A model generated the notes under the pieces. That model saw only the letters and a program-made list of their open reading frames with translations. It was not told the DNA's origin and did no database searches. Position numbers and translations under genes: made by a program. Below are positions 51,801 through 59,632 of a stretch of 64,000 nucleotides of DNA, in pieces. Origin of the DNA: JADKAV01 sp037046735 (GTDB lineage Bacteria; Actinomycetota; Actinomycetes; S36-B12; UBA10799); assembly GCA_037046735.1 (NCBI GenBank), contig JBAOHC010000024.1, forward strand, positions 62,001 through 126,000, read 5' to 3'. Numbering within the stretch: position 1 is the stretch's first letter; the number at the start of each line of letters is the position of its first letter.

Positions 51801-54800
51801 CCGGGATCGAGTTGGTGTCGGTGACGAACTGGGGACTGGCGGGTACACCCGACACCCAGCCGGTTGGCTTCGCCATCGACAACGCGACTGGAAAGCTGAC
51901 GTTCCCGACGACTTACACGAACACGACCGACCAGGCACAGGTCTTCTTCGTCGAGGTGACGGCCAAGGTGACGAAAGCCGCGTCGGCCTGCGCCGGTGAA
52001 ACACTCACGGTGCCCTGTGTGGTCGACGACACCCAGGCGCCTGGCAACAACGTGGCCAAGACGAACACCGCCCGGTTCAACAGCAAGAAGACCCTTGACG
52101 GGGATCCGCTGCCCGAGCGCACGGGCACCAAGACCGTCAGAATCATGCAGCCCAACCCGAAGATCACCAAGTCGGCTTCTCCCGGGACCGTGACCAGCAG
52201 TTCAGAGGTGATCACCTACACCCTGACCGCCTCCAACCCGACCGGCCGCTCCCCCATGTACGACGTGACCATCGTGGACTGCGTCCCTGATCAGGTCGCC
52301 GTCCAGAATGCGGGTACGGGCACCCTCGGCAGCACTGCAGCATGCAGCACAACCAACAAGGTTTCGATCACCTGGCAGGTGGCGCGACTGAATCCCAACA
52401 CCTCCACTCCTCTGACGTACACCGCCACTATCAAGGCGGGCTCGGCTGGCAACGTCCAGTTCCGCAACACCGTAGCGATGACGGGCAGCAGCATGCCTGG
52501 AGTGGTAGCAGGCGAACGGGAGTACGCGACCGGTGCGAACGCCGACGTCCTGATCACCGGCGGTCAGGTCCTCAAAGATGTCAGCCCGGCAGTGGCGACC
52601 ATCGGCCAGACCGTGACCTCCACGATCGATGTCCAGATCCCGGACGCGACCTACAGCAACCTCACGGTGCTGGACACCATGCCGCCGTACATCGCGGCGA
52701 ACGCGGACTTCACGACCGTCTCGGTGAAGTGCTTCACCACGGATGCGAATTACGCCAATCCGGTGGCGTGCTCCACCCCCGACATCGGTTACACCTTCCT
52801 GTCGCCGGTGCCGGCCACCCCTGGTGCCACCGGCCAGCAGGTGGGTTGGGCGCTGAACGTATTGCCCAACTCCGACAAGCACCGCGTCATCCGCATCACC
52901 TACACCTCGCGTGTGACCGACCTGGCGCAGAACCAGGCGGGCGTGACTCGGGAGAACACGGCATTGGCCCGGTACGGCTACACCCAGCAGCCGACCACCG
53001 TTGCGGAAGCGACACAGAACCCTTCCACCCTGATCGGCTCGAAATCGGACTCCTTCTCGATCACCGAGCCGTCCTTGTCCATCGTCAAGAAGGTCAATGA
53101 CCTGGACGAGATCTTCATCGCTCCCGGGAACACGTTCACCTACACGCTGAAGGTCACCAACGCCAGCGGCGCCAACGTCAGCGATGCGAACAACATCACC
53201 GTCACTGACGACATCCCGGCCAGCATCGAGGTCGTCGGCAGCCCCTCCGACGGCGGCCAGGTCAGCGGTAGCACCATCACGTGGACGATCAGTTCGCTGG
53301 CCCCTGGCGCGGACAAGACCGTGTCGTTCGTCGCCCGGCTCAAGCCACCTGCCGACGCTGTGCAGACCAACACCGCGACGATCGGCGAGTACTACAGCCT
53401 GCCGTCGAAGCAGGGTCGCCAGTACACCGGGCCGTCGGACACCGCCAAGGTGAACCCGGTGTTGCCGGTGCTGACGATCTCAAAGGATGCTTCCGCGCCG
53501 CTGGCCTACATCGATGACCCCTACACGTGGACCATCGCCGTGAGCAACGCATCCGGGGTGACGGCCTATGGCGTCGACGTCCAGGACAGCCTCCCGGCCA
53601 ACTGGACCTACGAACCGAACTCGGCCGAGTGGGTCATCACCGGCGGAACCCCGGCCCCGTTGGAGCCCACCGGCACTGCGCCGAACATTGCGTGGAACGA
53701 CATCGCCGATCTGCCGACCGGTAAGACCTTGACGATCACATTCCAGGCCGTCCCGGGGCCCGACGTGGTCGATGACCCCGGAGTGGGGCTGGGGACCGAA
53801 CATGAGAACTCCGCGAGGACCTCATGGACCCTCGGTCCGGCAGGGCAGGGCTGGGGCACGCAGATGTCGCAGCCGGACAGCGCCTACACCGAGATCGCTT
53901 CGGCGGATCTGGCTCTGGTCAAGACCCACCAGACCGCTTACCCGGACGAGTGGAACGTGGGCCCGGACGAGGTCGTGCCCGGCACCGAGTTCGAGTGGGT
54001 ACTTCAGACCACCAACAACGGACCCGACCCGAGTTTCGGACCGTTCACGATCGTGGACACGCTGCCTGCGGGAGTGGAGTACCGGGACTCGGCGCCCGAC
54101 TCGGCGTGGACCTGCGACGCGGCGGGTCAGACCGTCACCTGCACGAACCCCGGGCCGGACAAGGGCCTGGCCAAGGACGGCAGTCTGGAGGATTTGGTCC
54201 TGACCGTCGCGGTCGAGGAGGGCGTCACTGGCGACCTGCTGAACACCGCCACAGTGACTGGTCGCACCTATGATCCCGACCTCACCAACAACAACGCCGA
54301 GGACAAGGTGAGCGCCCGTCCGCTGGCTGACGTCGCGATCGTGAAGACCCGCACCCAGCCATACGTGGTCGGGGGCCAGGTGACCTACACGCTGGCGGTG
54401 ACCAACCTCGGCCCGTCGGTGTCGGTCAAGGACATCACCGTGGTCGACACGTTGCCCAATGGCCTGTCGATCGCCAGCATCGATGCCGGCGCCTGGCAGT
54501 GTGTGCCCGCGACAGGTCCCACGGAGAAGCTCACCTGTGTGCTCAGCCAGGATCTCGCTGCCAACCAGCAGGCTCCGCTGATCAAGGTCACCGTGGATGT
54601 CGAGGAGGCACCGGGAAGTGCGGAGGCCGTCAACACCGCGACGGTGACCCCGACCACCGAGGACTACGACCTGACCAACAACACCTCGTCGGTCAAGGAT
54701 CCGGTGGTGGCCGAGGTGAAACTGGGGATCGCCAAGAAGACGACCGGCGCGAATCCTGTGGTGGCCGGCGAGAAGACCGAGTTCACGATCACCGTCACCA

Positions 54801-55759
54801 ACCAAGGTCCGGCGAAGGCCAAGAACGTCACGGTGGTGGACACCTTGCAGGCGGGTCTTCGCGCCACTGCGGCCAGCGGCACCGGGTGGACCTGTGACGT
54901 CGGGGGCGGGTCGATCGTGACCTGCACCCGTCCGAATTTCGCTGTGAAGGACTCGCCCTCGGACATCGTGATCAGCGCGGATGTTGACAAGTCCATTCCA
55001 GGTGGGACGACGTTGAAGAACACCGCGACGGTGACCACCACCTCCCCGCAGCCAGGTGGTGATCCCGACCCGGCGGTGTCTACTGTCGACGTGATCGCCA
55101 AGTCGGACCTGGCAGTGGTGAAGACCCACGAGGGCGGGCCATGGACGATCGGACAGCAGGGGGTGTGGAAGTTGCGCGTCACCAACAACGGCCCCTCGGA
55201 CAACCCCGGTCCCATCACGATCGTGGACACACTGCCGAGCGGGAACACGTTCGTGTCGGGTACCGGTGAGGGCTGGGCGTGCAGTGCCTCCGGACAGACG
55301 GTCACCTGCGTGCTCGCCGCCGGCCTGCAGGTTGGGCAGTCCGCGGAGGTCAGCCTGCGGGTCGACGTGGTGCAGGGTGCCTTCCCCGAGGTCGTCAATC
55401 CGGCCGAGGTGAGTTCGCCGGTTCCGGATACCAATCCCGACAACAATCGCACCACCGACCAGGTTGGGGTGAGGCGAGCAGAGCAGACTGCGAACAAGCT
55501 GCCACCGAAGCCCACCGTGCTCCGTGCCCGAACGACCGAACAGGGCCAGAAGATCCGCACCCGGGTGCGTTGCACGCCGAAGAAACCGTCGGCGGCAGGT
55601 GAGGTCAACTATTGCCAGGTGAAGCGCTCGCGCAACGGCACGATCCGGATCAAGGTGGTCGGCAGCAAGCCAGTGCAGGTCACCATCATCCAGCGCGCCC
55701 GCGGCAACGAGACCTACAAACCGTGGAAGCGCGTGATCCGGTACAAGCTGCGGCCGTAG
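48863..55759 (+). CDS. Giant secreted DUF11-repeat surface protein
   Basis: A 2298-aa exported protein with a signal peptide (MRWLTSLVTGALLVAGLG, cleavage near AEA). The mature part is a chain of about 14 beta-sandwich repeats of the DUF11/isopeptide-type fold. Each opens with a K..D..P...G..YT..V.N motif and continues to a VVDTLP-like turn (for example FSDVLPAG near 72, VDTLPAG near 1732, VDTLPNG near 1867, VDTLPSG near 2130). The last four repeats (~1680-2200) are the most regular at about 130 residues each. The final ~90 residues are basic and Cys-containing, with no LPXTG or membrane anchor. Likely a stalk or adhesin at the cell surface. It is monocistronic. Confidence 0.9.
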   Translation: MRWLTSLVTGALLVAGLGATGTAPAEAASSITLDKQAPASVLLGDPIPYKLVASNPAGNDPLYNVSFSDVLPAGFEYVPNSTTPAMAGNPQIDKTTGTLVWSNVTDLQPASTFTLAFQARPKPLSTILDPEDTNTAWVAGQQDERKIPKFTPNGVPIPATGLTSDDDATTTKRDPFVIEKEDDNSPEGELLRGVHKNRTVYKLTIRNNKVLQTRDISVVDYIPAGMEFLGCGTLDNSRPGYVEYTDAPRLGVPAIGPSNCDLPSTVETVEDPPGYPAGVYTKVTWNSVPDLDPDQDYVIRYVAGIPMSPNTMTWDGPGEPSPDSLQQGSNLDNNNGVPTTREGATEQSLVNFVEATGSFTEGTDPPRDVTRTVTSKHSVTIEDLRMRKTADTSTFEPGGIVNFTFQVETSEYVSASNVVITDTLPDGFCPLDQTRNFWPAAPGNACAPSAGPSTPYAGTAGWTGGDYTIPFDAVTVPNILSGTNQTTVTFPARMLPQYRASGLPTLAGDAFRNTANLVGTTTSIPQVAPTEQGSVTDVTDDSDERLATVLPTITKQMKPRPANPAVQGMDCAPGVGDPYADSAIFTDSQASFRNGDLLCFRLRVDFKDISTGSVLVTDFLPPETAYIPGSAVVTPGSTTSALLDEEPLKWQLGTEVTSINMPTKTIFVVAPGAFFEVRFAARVLRPATTQAPDLTGNLMKMRTVNTAGQAQSYRTQQDFTLLPPPNLSIAKGVRQTTAPAAGPLNPPQDGRIVQQGSVATFQIDVKNTERPDTPPANYSARGIEVWDVLPDGIGCAAIGNYQYISTSGGAPQALASYVVCQDPPVNGQNTKSYIKWTLPNPDLTNLFSVDPDKTLSLLYDMTIPNPVSVSTTFTNTAHVRSFTAFTDETGQTASYFPDKNIDVAIPTEDYNAPEMKDPSNVKTADATVSKTGSTQIDDADNNNNKASQATIGEEIYYRYSVTVPAKSTEYNGVLTDSLPTGIELVSVTNWGLAGTPDTQPVGFAIDNATGKLTFPTTYTNTTDQAQVFFVEVTAKVTKAASACAGETLTVPCVVDDTQAPGNNVAKTNTARFNSKKTLDGDPLPERTGTKTVRIMQPNPKITKSASPGTVTSSSEVITYTLTASNPTGRSPMYDVTIVDCVPDQVAVQNAGTGTLGSTAACSTTNKVSITWQVARLNPNTSTPLTYTATIKAGSAGNVQFRNTVAMTGSSMPGVVAGEREYATGANADVLITGGQVLKDVSPAVATIGQTVTSTIDVQIPDATYSNLTVLDTMPPYIAANADFTTVSVKCFTTDANYANPVACSTPDIGYTFLSPVPATPGATGQQVGWALNVLPNSDKHRVIRITYTSRVTDLAQNQAGVTRENTALARYGYTQQPTTVAEATQNPSTLIGSKSDSFSITEPSLSIVKKVNDLDEIFIAPGNTFTYTLKVTNASGANVSDANNITVTDDIPASIEVVGSPSDGGQVSGSTITWTISSLAPGADKTVSFVARLKPPADAVQTNTATIGEYYSLPSKQGRQYTGPSDTAKVNPVLPVLTISKDASAPLAYIDDPYTWTIAVSNASGVTAYGVDVQDSLPANWTYEPNSAEWVITGGTPAPLEPTGTAPNIAWNDIADLPTGKTLTITFQAVPGPDVVDDPGVGLGTEHENSARTSWTLGPAGQGWGTQMSQPDSAYTEIASADLALVKTHQTAYPDEWNVGPDEVVPGTEFEWVLQTTNNGPDPSFGPFTIVDTLPAGVEYRDSAPDSAWTCDAAGQTVTCTNPGPDKGLAKDGSLEDLVLTVAVEEGVTGDLLNTATVTGRTYDPDLTNNNAEDKVSARPLADVAIVKTRTQPYVVGGQVTYTLAVTNLGPSVSVKDITVVDTLPNGLSIASIDAGAWQCVPATGPTEKLTCVLSQDLAANQQAPLIKVTVDVEEAPGSAEAVNTATVTPTTEDYDLTNNTSSVKDPVVAEVKLGIAKKTTGANPVVAGEKTEFTITVTNQGPAKAKNVTVVDTLQAGLRATAASGTGWTCDVGGGSIVTCTRPNFAVKDSPSDIVISADVDKSIPGGTTLKNTATVTTTSPQPGGDPDPAVSTVDVIAKSDLAVVKTHEGGPWTIGQQGVWKLRVTNNGPSDNPGPITIVDTLPSGNTFVSGTGEGWACSASGQTVTCVLAAGLQVGQSAEVSLRVDVVQGAFPEVVNPAEVSSPVPDTNPDNNRTTDQVGVRRAEQTANKLPPKPTVLRARTTEQGQKIRTRVRCTPKKPSAAGEVNYCQVKRSRNGTIRIKVVGSKPVQVTIIQRARGNETYKPWKRVIRYKLRP

Positions 55760-55762
55760 GGC

Positions 55763-55903
55763 GTCCACATCTGGTTGGCGAGCGACCAAGATCAACCAGA
55801 TGTGGATACGCCACGCGGTGCAAAACCGGGTAATTCGGGAATCAGGGGGCGCGTCGCTGGTTGAGAATCGGTCTCGCAGCGCAGACCCCAACCAGATGTG
55901 GAC
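55763..55903. repeat. CATCTGGTTG element, copy 5
   Basis: The best-preserved termini: GTCCACATCTGGTTGG (55763-55778) and CCCAACCAGATGTGGAC (55887-55903) are perfect inverted repeats. Internal arms are CAACCAGATGTGGA (55793-55806) and CTGGTTGAGA (55857-55866). The core shows GCCACGCGGTGCAAAA, the reverse complement of the core of copies 3a and 3b, so this copy is inverted. It starts 4 bases after the stop of the giant surface-protein gene. Confidence 0.88.
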
Positions 55904-55969
55904 GCGGACCGTCTTATACGTCCGGGAAATGGGTCCCCTCGGGCGTGTGGCGACCGACTCCCGACCGAC

Positions 55970-56022
55970 CAAATGGGCGTTGGCTGCCATTGCCCGCGTG
56001 TCGCAGCAGCAACCGCCAGATG
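55970..56022 (+). repeat. Intergenic repeat family B, copy 3
   Basis: A diverged copy: AAATGGGCG, then GCGTGTCGCAGCAGCAAC, matching copies 1 (10614-10676) and 2 (33476-33534). The rest of the 318-base gap before the dioxygenase gene contains CATCTGGTTG element copy 5 and no gene. Confidence 0.5.
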
Positions 56023-56055
56023 CTCTCACACCCGGTCTAGCGGAATAGTCCAACC

Positions 56056-56070
56056 TTCAACTATGTTGAA
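56056..56070 (+). promoter_or_regulatory. Palindrome upstream of the dioxygenase gene
   Basis: TTCAACTATGTTGAA is a perfect 6-3-6 palindrome ending 6 bases before the ATG. This symmetry and AT-rich centre are typical of MarR-type repressor sites. No regulator is adjacent. Confidence 0.5.
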
Positions 56071-56076
56071 CTCATC

Positions 56077-56913
56077 ATGATCGCCTTCGACACCCTGCTG
56101 CCCGAAGCCCAGCAACGCGCCAGCCAGCGGCCGGCATGGCAAGAAGGCGACGCCGCCCTGCCCGCGCTCTACATCAGCCACGGGGCACCGCCGCTGTTCG
56201 AGCATGAGCAGTGGATGCGCTCCCTGCTCGGATGGGCGGACCGACTACCTACCCCACGTGGCATCCTGATCGTCTCCGCGCACTGGGAGGCCGCCCCGCT
56301 AAGCCTCAGCGCCGTGGACCCCAGCAACGTGGTCTACGACTTCGGGGGATTCCATCCGCGGTATTACCGCATGCGCTACGACACCCCCGAGGCAAGTGCG
56401 CTGGCGGCGGAGGTCCTCGGGGCACTGCCCGCCGGTCAGCACGTCCACCAGCACGCCAGCCGCGGTCTGGATCACGGCGCCTGGGTACCCCTGAAGGTGA
56501 TGTATCCCAATGCCGACATCCCCGTGCTCCAGTTGAGCCTACCCACCGATGACCCCGCGACCCTGCTGCGGTTGGGTAACCACCTGAGCAGTCTGCGCGA
56601 GCGGGGCATCCTCGTGATCGGGTCAGGTTTCATGACCCACGGCCTGCCCTTCATCACCGCTGACATGGTCAACGGTGCGGTCCCGAGCTGGTCACGCGAT
56701 TTCGACGAGTGGGCGCTGACAGCTCTGCAGGGCGGTGACCTCGACGAACTCGCCGCATACCGCGACCGCGCGCCGGGCCTGCCGTACGCCCACCCGACGG
56801 TCGAGCATTTCACTCCCCTGTTCGTCACGCTGGGCGCCGGCGGCTCCGACGTCAGCACCACCATCGATGGCTACTGGTGGGGCATGAGCCGGCGCTCACT
56901 GCAGGTGGGCTGA
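56077..56913 (+). CDS. DODA-type (LigB-like) extradiol ring-cleavage dioxygenase
   Basis: A 278-aa class III extradiol dioxygenase of the 4,5-DOPA dioxygenase (YgiD) group. Metal ligands are in ALYISHGAPPLFEH (His near residue 35) and the later GLDHGAWVPLKVMYP and SAHWE blocks. PTVEHFTPLFVTLGAGG carries the C-terminal His. These enzymes open catechol rings by inserting O2 next to the two hydroxyls. Starts at ATG 56077 with no clear RBS, so it may be leaderless. A perfect palindrome directly upstream suggests repression by a MarR-type protein. Confidence 0.9.
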   Translation: MIAFDTLLPEAQQRASQRPAWQEGDAALPALYISHGAPPLFEHEQWMRSLLGWADRLPTPRGILIVSAHWEAAPLSLSAVDPSNVVYDFGGFHPRYYRMRYDTPEASALAAEVLGALPAGQHVHQHASRGLDHGAWVPLKVMYPNADIPVLQLSLPTDDPATLLRLGNHLSSLRERGILVIGSGFMTHGLPFITADMVNGAVPSWSRDFDEWALTALQGGDLDELAAYRDRAPGLPYAHPTVEHFTPLFVTLGAGGSDVSTTIDGYWWGMSRRSLQVG

Positions 56914-56920
56914 CCCACCC

Positions 56921-58195
56921 TCACCCGACGAACAGCCCGGCGCGGCCCAAGGCCTCGATGAGGCCGTCGAGATCGACCCGGGAGGCGCCCAACGCCGCGG
57001 CGATCTCATCGCGGGTCCGGCTGCCGTCCATCATCGCCACCGCCTGCCGGCTGGCGTCGTCCTCGAGCCGCAGCGGCTCGTGCCGGCAGGTCGTCAAATA
57101 CTCCCGATTCCGCATCGCCGCTACCACCCTGGGGCGTGCCCCGGGTGTACGTGCTGCAACCGGCTCGGACCGCAGGTCGATCGCCCGGGCACGGTACAAC
57201 CGCAGGATCGCCCGGGGGTCACCCCGCAGGTCGGTTACCCGCACGGCCGCGGGCCACGTGCGCCCCAGCAGATCCAGATCAGCCAACACGTCCGGGTCAT
57301 CCGCCTGCACCTCAATCCCGTTGAGCAGCCGGCGGACACCGCGAACGGTGCGCTGCCCCGGGGCCGACACCCACAGGTCTGGCAGCGACACAGGCCCTGG
57401 CTCGTGCCATGTGAGCAGACTCTGTCGGTACTGCCGATTCGTCAGGTAATCCGACCACTGCTCGGCGCGCACCACATCCCCGGGCAGCCCCGGCTGATCG
57501 GCCGCATCAGCCAGGTGCGCCTCGCCCAAGTAGCGCAGACCGTGCCGCGCGGCCGCAGACACAAACTCATCGAAGAACAGCGGCGTGTGCACCGCCTGCA
57601 GTTCGTCATTGCGTACGACGTGGTCCGGCTTGGCGGCGACCCGGCCCATGGCCAACTGCATGACACGAGCATTGTCGGAATCCACCTCGGCATCGATCAC
57701 CGAGCGCATGACCTCGCGGGCACGGTCGAGGTCGCCGGCACTCTCCCGGCGCAGTACCGCACTGGCCATCGCCCGGATGTGTGAGCCGGGCAACGTGTCG
57801 TAGGACAGGTAGCCAATCCCATCCGGCGCCAGATGACGAGCCACGCACGCGAATACCGCGCCAGGATCCGGCACCCAGGACAGGACGCCGTGAGCGATCA
57901 CGTAGTCAAAGCGGCCGACGTCCAACGCGGCCAGATCAGCCTGCTCGACCCGCAGGTTCGGCAGGGCGTGCCGCTGGGCGGCGGCCACCGCGTCGGCGTC
58001 GATGTCCACCCCGAGGAAGGTCGCCCCGGGGGCATAGGCAGCCAGCGCGAAGAGGTTCTCGGCATCCGAGCAGCCGATCTCCAGCACCCGCGCCCGGCTC
58101 GGCGGGGTCGGCGCGAGCCCACGCAGCGCGGCTTGCACAGCGAAGCGATCAGGCTGCAATTGCGTCAGGGGGTGGCTCGGGTAGTTGACCGTCAC
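56921..58195 (-). CDS. SAM-dependent methyltransferase with regulatory/C-terminal domain
   Basis: A 424-aa protein. The class I SAM-binding fold is at the N-terminus: RVLEIGCSDAENLFALAAYAPGATFLGVDID (motif I with GCSDAEN and an acidic strand-2 end, residues ~36-66) and RFDYVIAHGVLSWV (motif IV). A methyltransferase regulatory domain follows (~220-330; HGLRYLGEAHLADAADQPGLPGDV and ADQWSDYLTNRQYRQSLL). A C-terminal helical/PqqD-like segment ends ...ASRVDLDGLIEALGRAGLFVG. The substrate is unknown. Its GTG start overlaps the stop of the upstream collagen-repeat gene (GTGA), so the two are translated together. Confidence 0.85.
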   Translation of the reverse strand: MTVNYPSHPLTQLQPDRFAVQAALRGLAPTPPSRARVLEIGCSDAENLFALAAYAPGATFLGVDIDADAVAAAQRHALPNLRVEQADLAALDVGRFDYVIAHGVLSWVPDPGAVFACVARHLAPDGIGYLSYDTLPGSHIRAMASAVLRRESAGDLDRAREVMRSVIDAEVDSDNARVMQLAMGRVAAKPDHVVRNDELQAVHTPLFFDEFVSAAARHGLRYLGEAHLADAADQPGLPGDVVRAEQWSDYLTNRQYRQSLLTWHEPGPVSLPDLWVSAPGQRTVRGVRRLLNGIEVQADDPDVLADLDLLGRTWPAAVRVTDLRGDPRAILRLYRARAIDLRSEPVAARTPGARPRVVAAMRNREYLTTCRHEPLRLEDDASRQAVAMMDGSRTRDEIAAALGASRVDLDGLIEALGRAGLFVG

Positions 58196-59592
58196 CGCTC
58201 GATGGTGACACTGACGGGCGTGGTGCCGGATGCGGTCTGCTGAAGATAGGTGATCGTCGCACTGGCAAAGCCGACGGACACGTCGTCGTGCAGGTTGCCG
58301 CCACGACCTCCGGTGCGCATAGCGTCGATGACCGGGCGTTCCATGGTGATCCTCAGCAAGTCGTTACTGACTCCACCGACCCTGCGCAGCACGATGCTCG
58401 TCGTCCCCACATCGGCGCCCGTGGTGAAGGCGTTCAGCAGCGGGCCAGTGGCCCGGTCGGCGGGCTTTGTCATCGTGAATGACAAGTACCGTGGAGTCGT
58501 CTGCGTCGACGCACCGAAACAGAGGCTGCGCACATCGATCTCGTTGGCGTGCTTGTCATCGACGGAACTCCCGGGGATGCTCGCGATCTTCAAGAAGCCC
58601 TGGTAACTGGTCGCCGCGGCTGCCGGTTCGGTGGTGGTGAGCTGGTCACAACGGGGTTGCGTGCGAGCTTTGACCGGTGGCGCCGTCAACTCCTGCAGCG
58701 CCGCACTGCCCGTCGTCACACCCACCTTCGACCACGTGAACGACACATCCTCATCGGAATCACCGTGCCCACCGAAGCGGTAGCCGTCGACCTTCAGTCC
58801 GGTGAACGTGTACGTCGCCCGCAAGTCACTTCGAATGCTTTCGATGCTGACCACTGCCTTGTCGATCGCCCCTTGCGTGGCCAGCGCCTCGATGAGTTTC
58901 GGTGTGGCCACATCCACGCGTTTCTCCACCGTGAACACGCCAGCGTCGGCGTCACTGAGCCCACCCATGCAGAACGACCGCAGGTCGATCTCCCGCGCGT
59001 GCTTGTCATCGACAGACTCGCCCGGGATAGTTGCGATCTTCAGAAAGATGTCGACGTCGCTGTGGTTCGTGGCCTGCTTGTTCGCGAGGGTGTCACATGC
59101 GAGGTCGATCGGGCTCGTGCCAGGAGGACCAGGTGGGCCTGTCGGACCCACTGGACCTGCGGGGCCCACTGGACCTTGCGGACCCTGCGCACCGACCGCA
59201 CCGGCTGGACCCCGCGGACCTTCCGGACCCTCGGGCCCGATGGGCCCCTCCGGGCCTTGCGCACCAACGGCGCCCTCCGGCCCCCGCGGACCCACCGGCC
59301 CTACGGCCCCCGTGGCACCTTGAGTACCGGGCGCACCATCGGCTCCAGCGGGCCCGGCCGGACCGACTGCTCCTGTGGCACCGGTGGGGCCTTGCACCCC
59401 TGGCTCCCCCCGAACGTTCCATCGCACGACCTTGCCCTTGCGGCAGGTGGGGACATCGGTGCCGACCTGGCTCAATTCCCCCTTGCGCAGGCACGCGTAG
59501 AACACGTCATCTGCGGCCTGGGCGGGCACGACCGCACCACCGAGAAGCACGCCAAACGTGGACAGCGAGGCGATCGCGGCGATATTGCCCAT
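58192..59592 (-). CDS. Secreted collagen-repeat protein with two Hcp-like domains
   Basis: A 466-aa exported protein. After a signal peptide (MGNIAAIASLSTFGVLLGGAVVPAQA) comes a short Cys-containing domain (VFYACLRKGELSQVG, CRKGKVVRWNVRG) common in actinobacterial collagen-like proteins. Next are about 30 Gly-X-Y triplets (~64-160), and then two copies of an Hcp-type domain. The first (~175-292) opens DIFLKIATIPGESVDDKHAREIDLRSF, and the second (~325-460) opens FLKIASIPGSSVDDKHANEIDVRSL; both end in a strand with SVGF/VSFTW-like motifs. Hcp forms hexameric rings in type VI tubes, but no other type VI gene is here, so these may be adhesive or ring-forming heads. Coupled to the methyltransferase by GTGA. 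Confidence 0.82.
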   Translation of the reverse strand: MGNIAAIASLSTFGVLLGGAVVPAQAADDVFYACLRKGELSQVGTDVPTCRKGKVVRWNVRGEPGVQGPTGATGAVGPAGPAGADGAPGTQGATGAVGPVGPRGPEGAVGAQGPEGPIGPEGPEGPRGPAGAVGAQGPQGPVGPAGPVGPTGPPGPPGTSPIDLACDTLANKQATNHSDVDIFLKIATIPGESVDDKHAREIDLRSFCMGGLSDADAGVFTVEKRVDVATPKLIEALATQGAIDKAVVSIESIRSDLRATYTFTGLKVDGYRFGGHGDSDEDVSFTWSKVGVTTGSAALQELTAPPVKARTQPRCDQLTTTEPAAAATSYQGFLKIASIPGSSVDDKHANEIDVRSLCFGASTQTTPRYLSFTMTKPADRATGPLLNAFTTGADVGTTSIVLRRVGGVSNDLLRITMERPVIDAMRTGGRGGNLHDDVSVGFASATITYLQQTASGTTPVSVTIER

Positions 59593-59632
59593 TAGGCCAC
59601 TGTCCCCTTGTACCCAACATCGGTCAAGGGAC

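Noticed and set aside
18693..55903. CRISPR array
   Set aside because: The repeats are few, far apart, of unequal length and palindromic at their ends; there are no regularly spaced spacers and no cas genes.
53822..56053. 743-aa minus-strand frame opposite the giant surface protein
   Set aside because: Antisense to the DUF11 repeats. It also extends through repeat elements, and its sequence is His/Arg/Gly-rich without domains.
58192..59592. Evidence of a type VI secretion system
   Set aside because: Only Hcp-like domains are present, in a protein with a signal peptide and collagen repeats; no tss or vgrG genes occur in the window.
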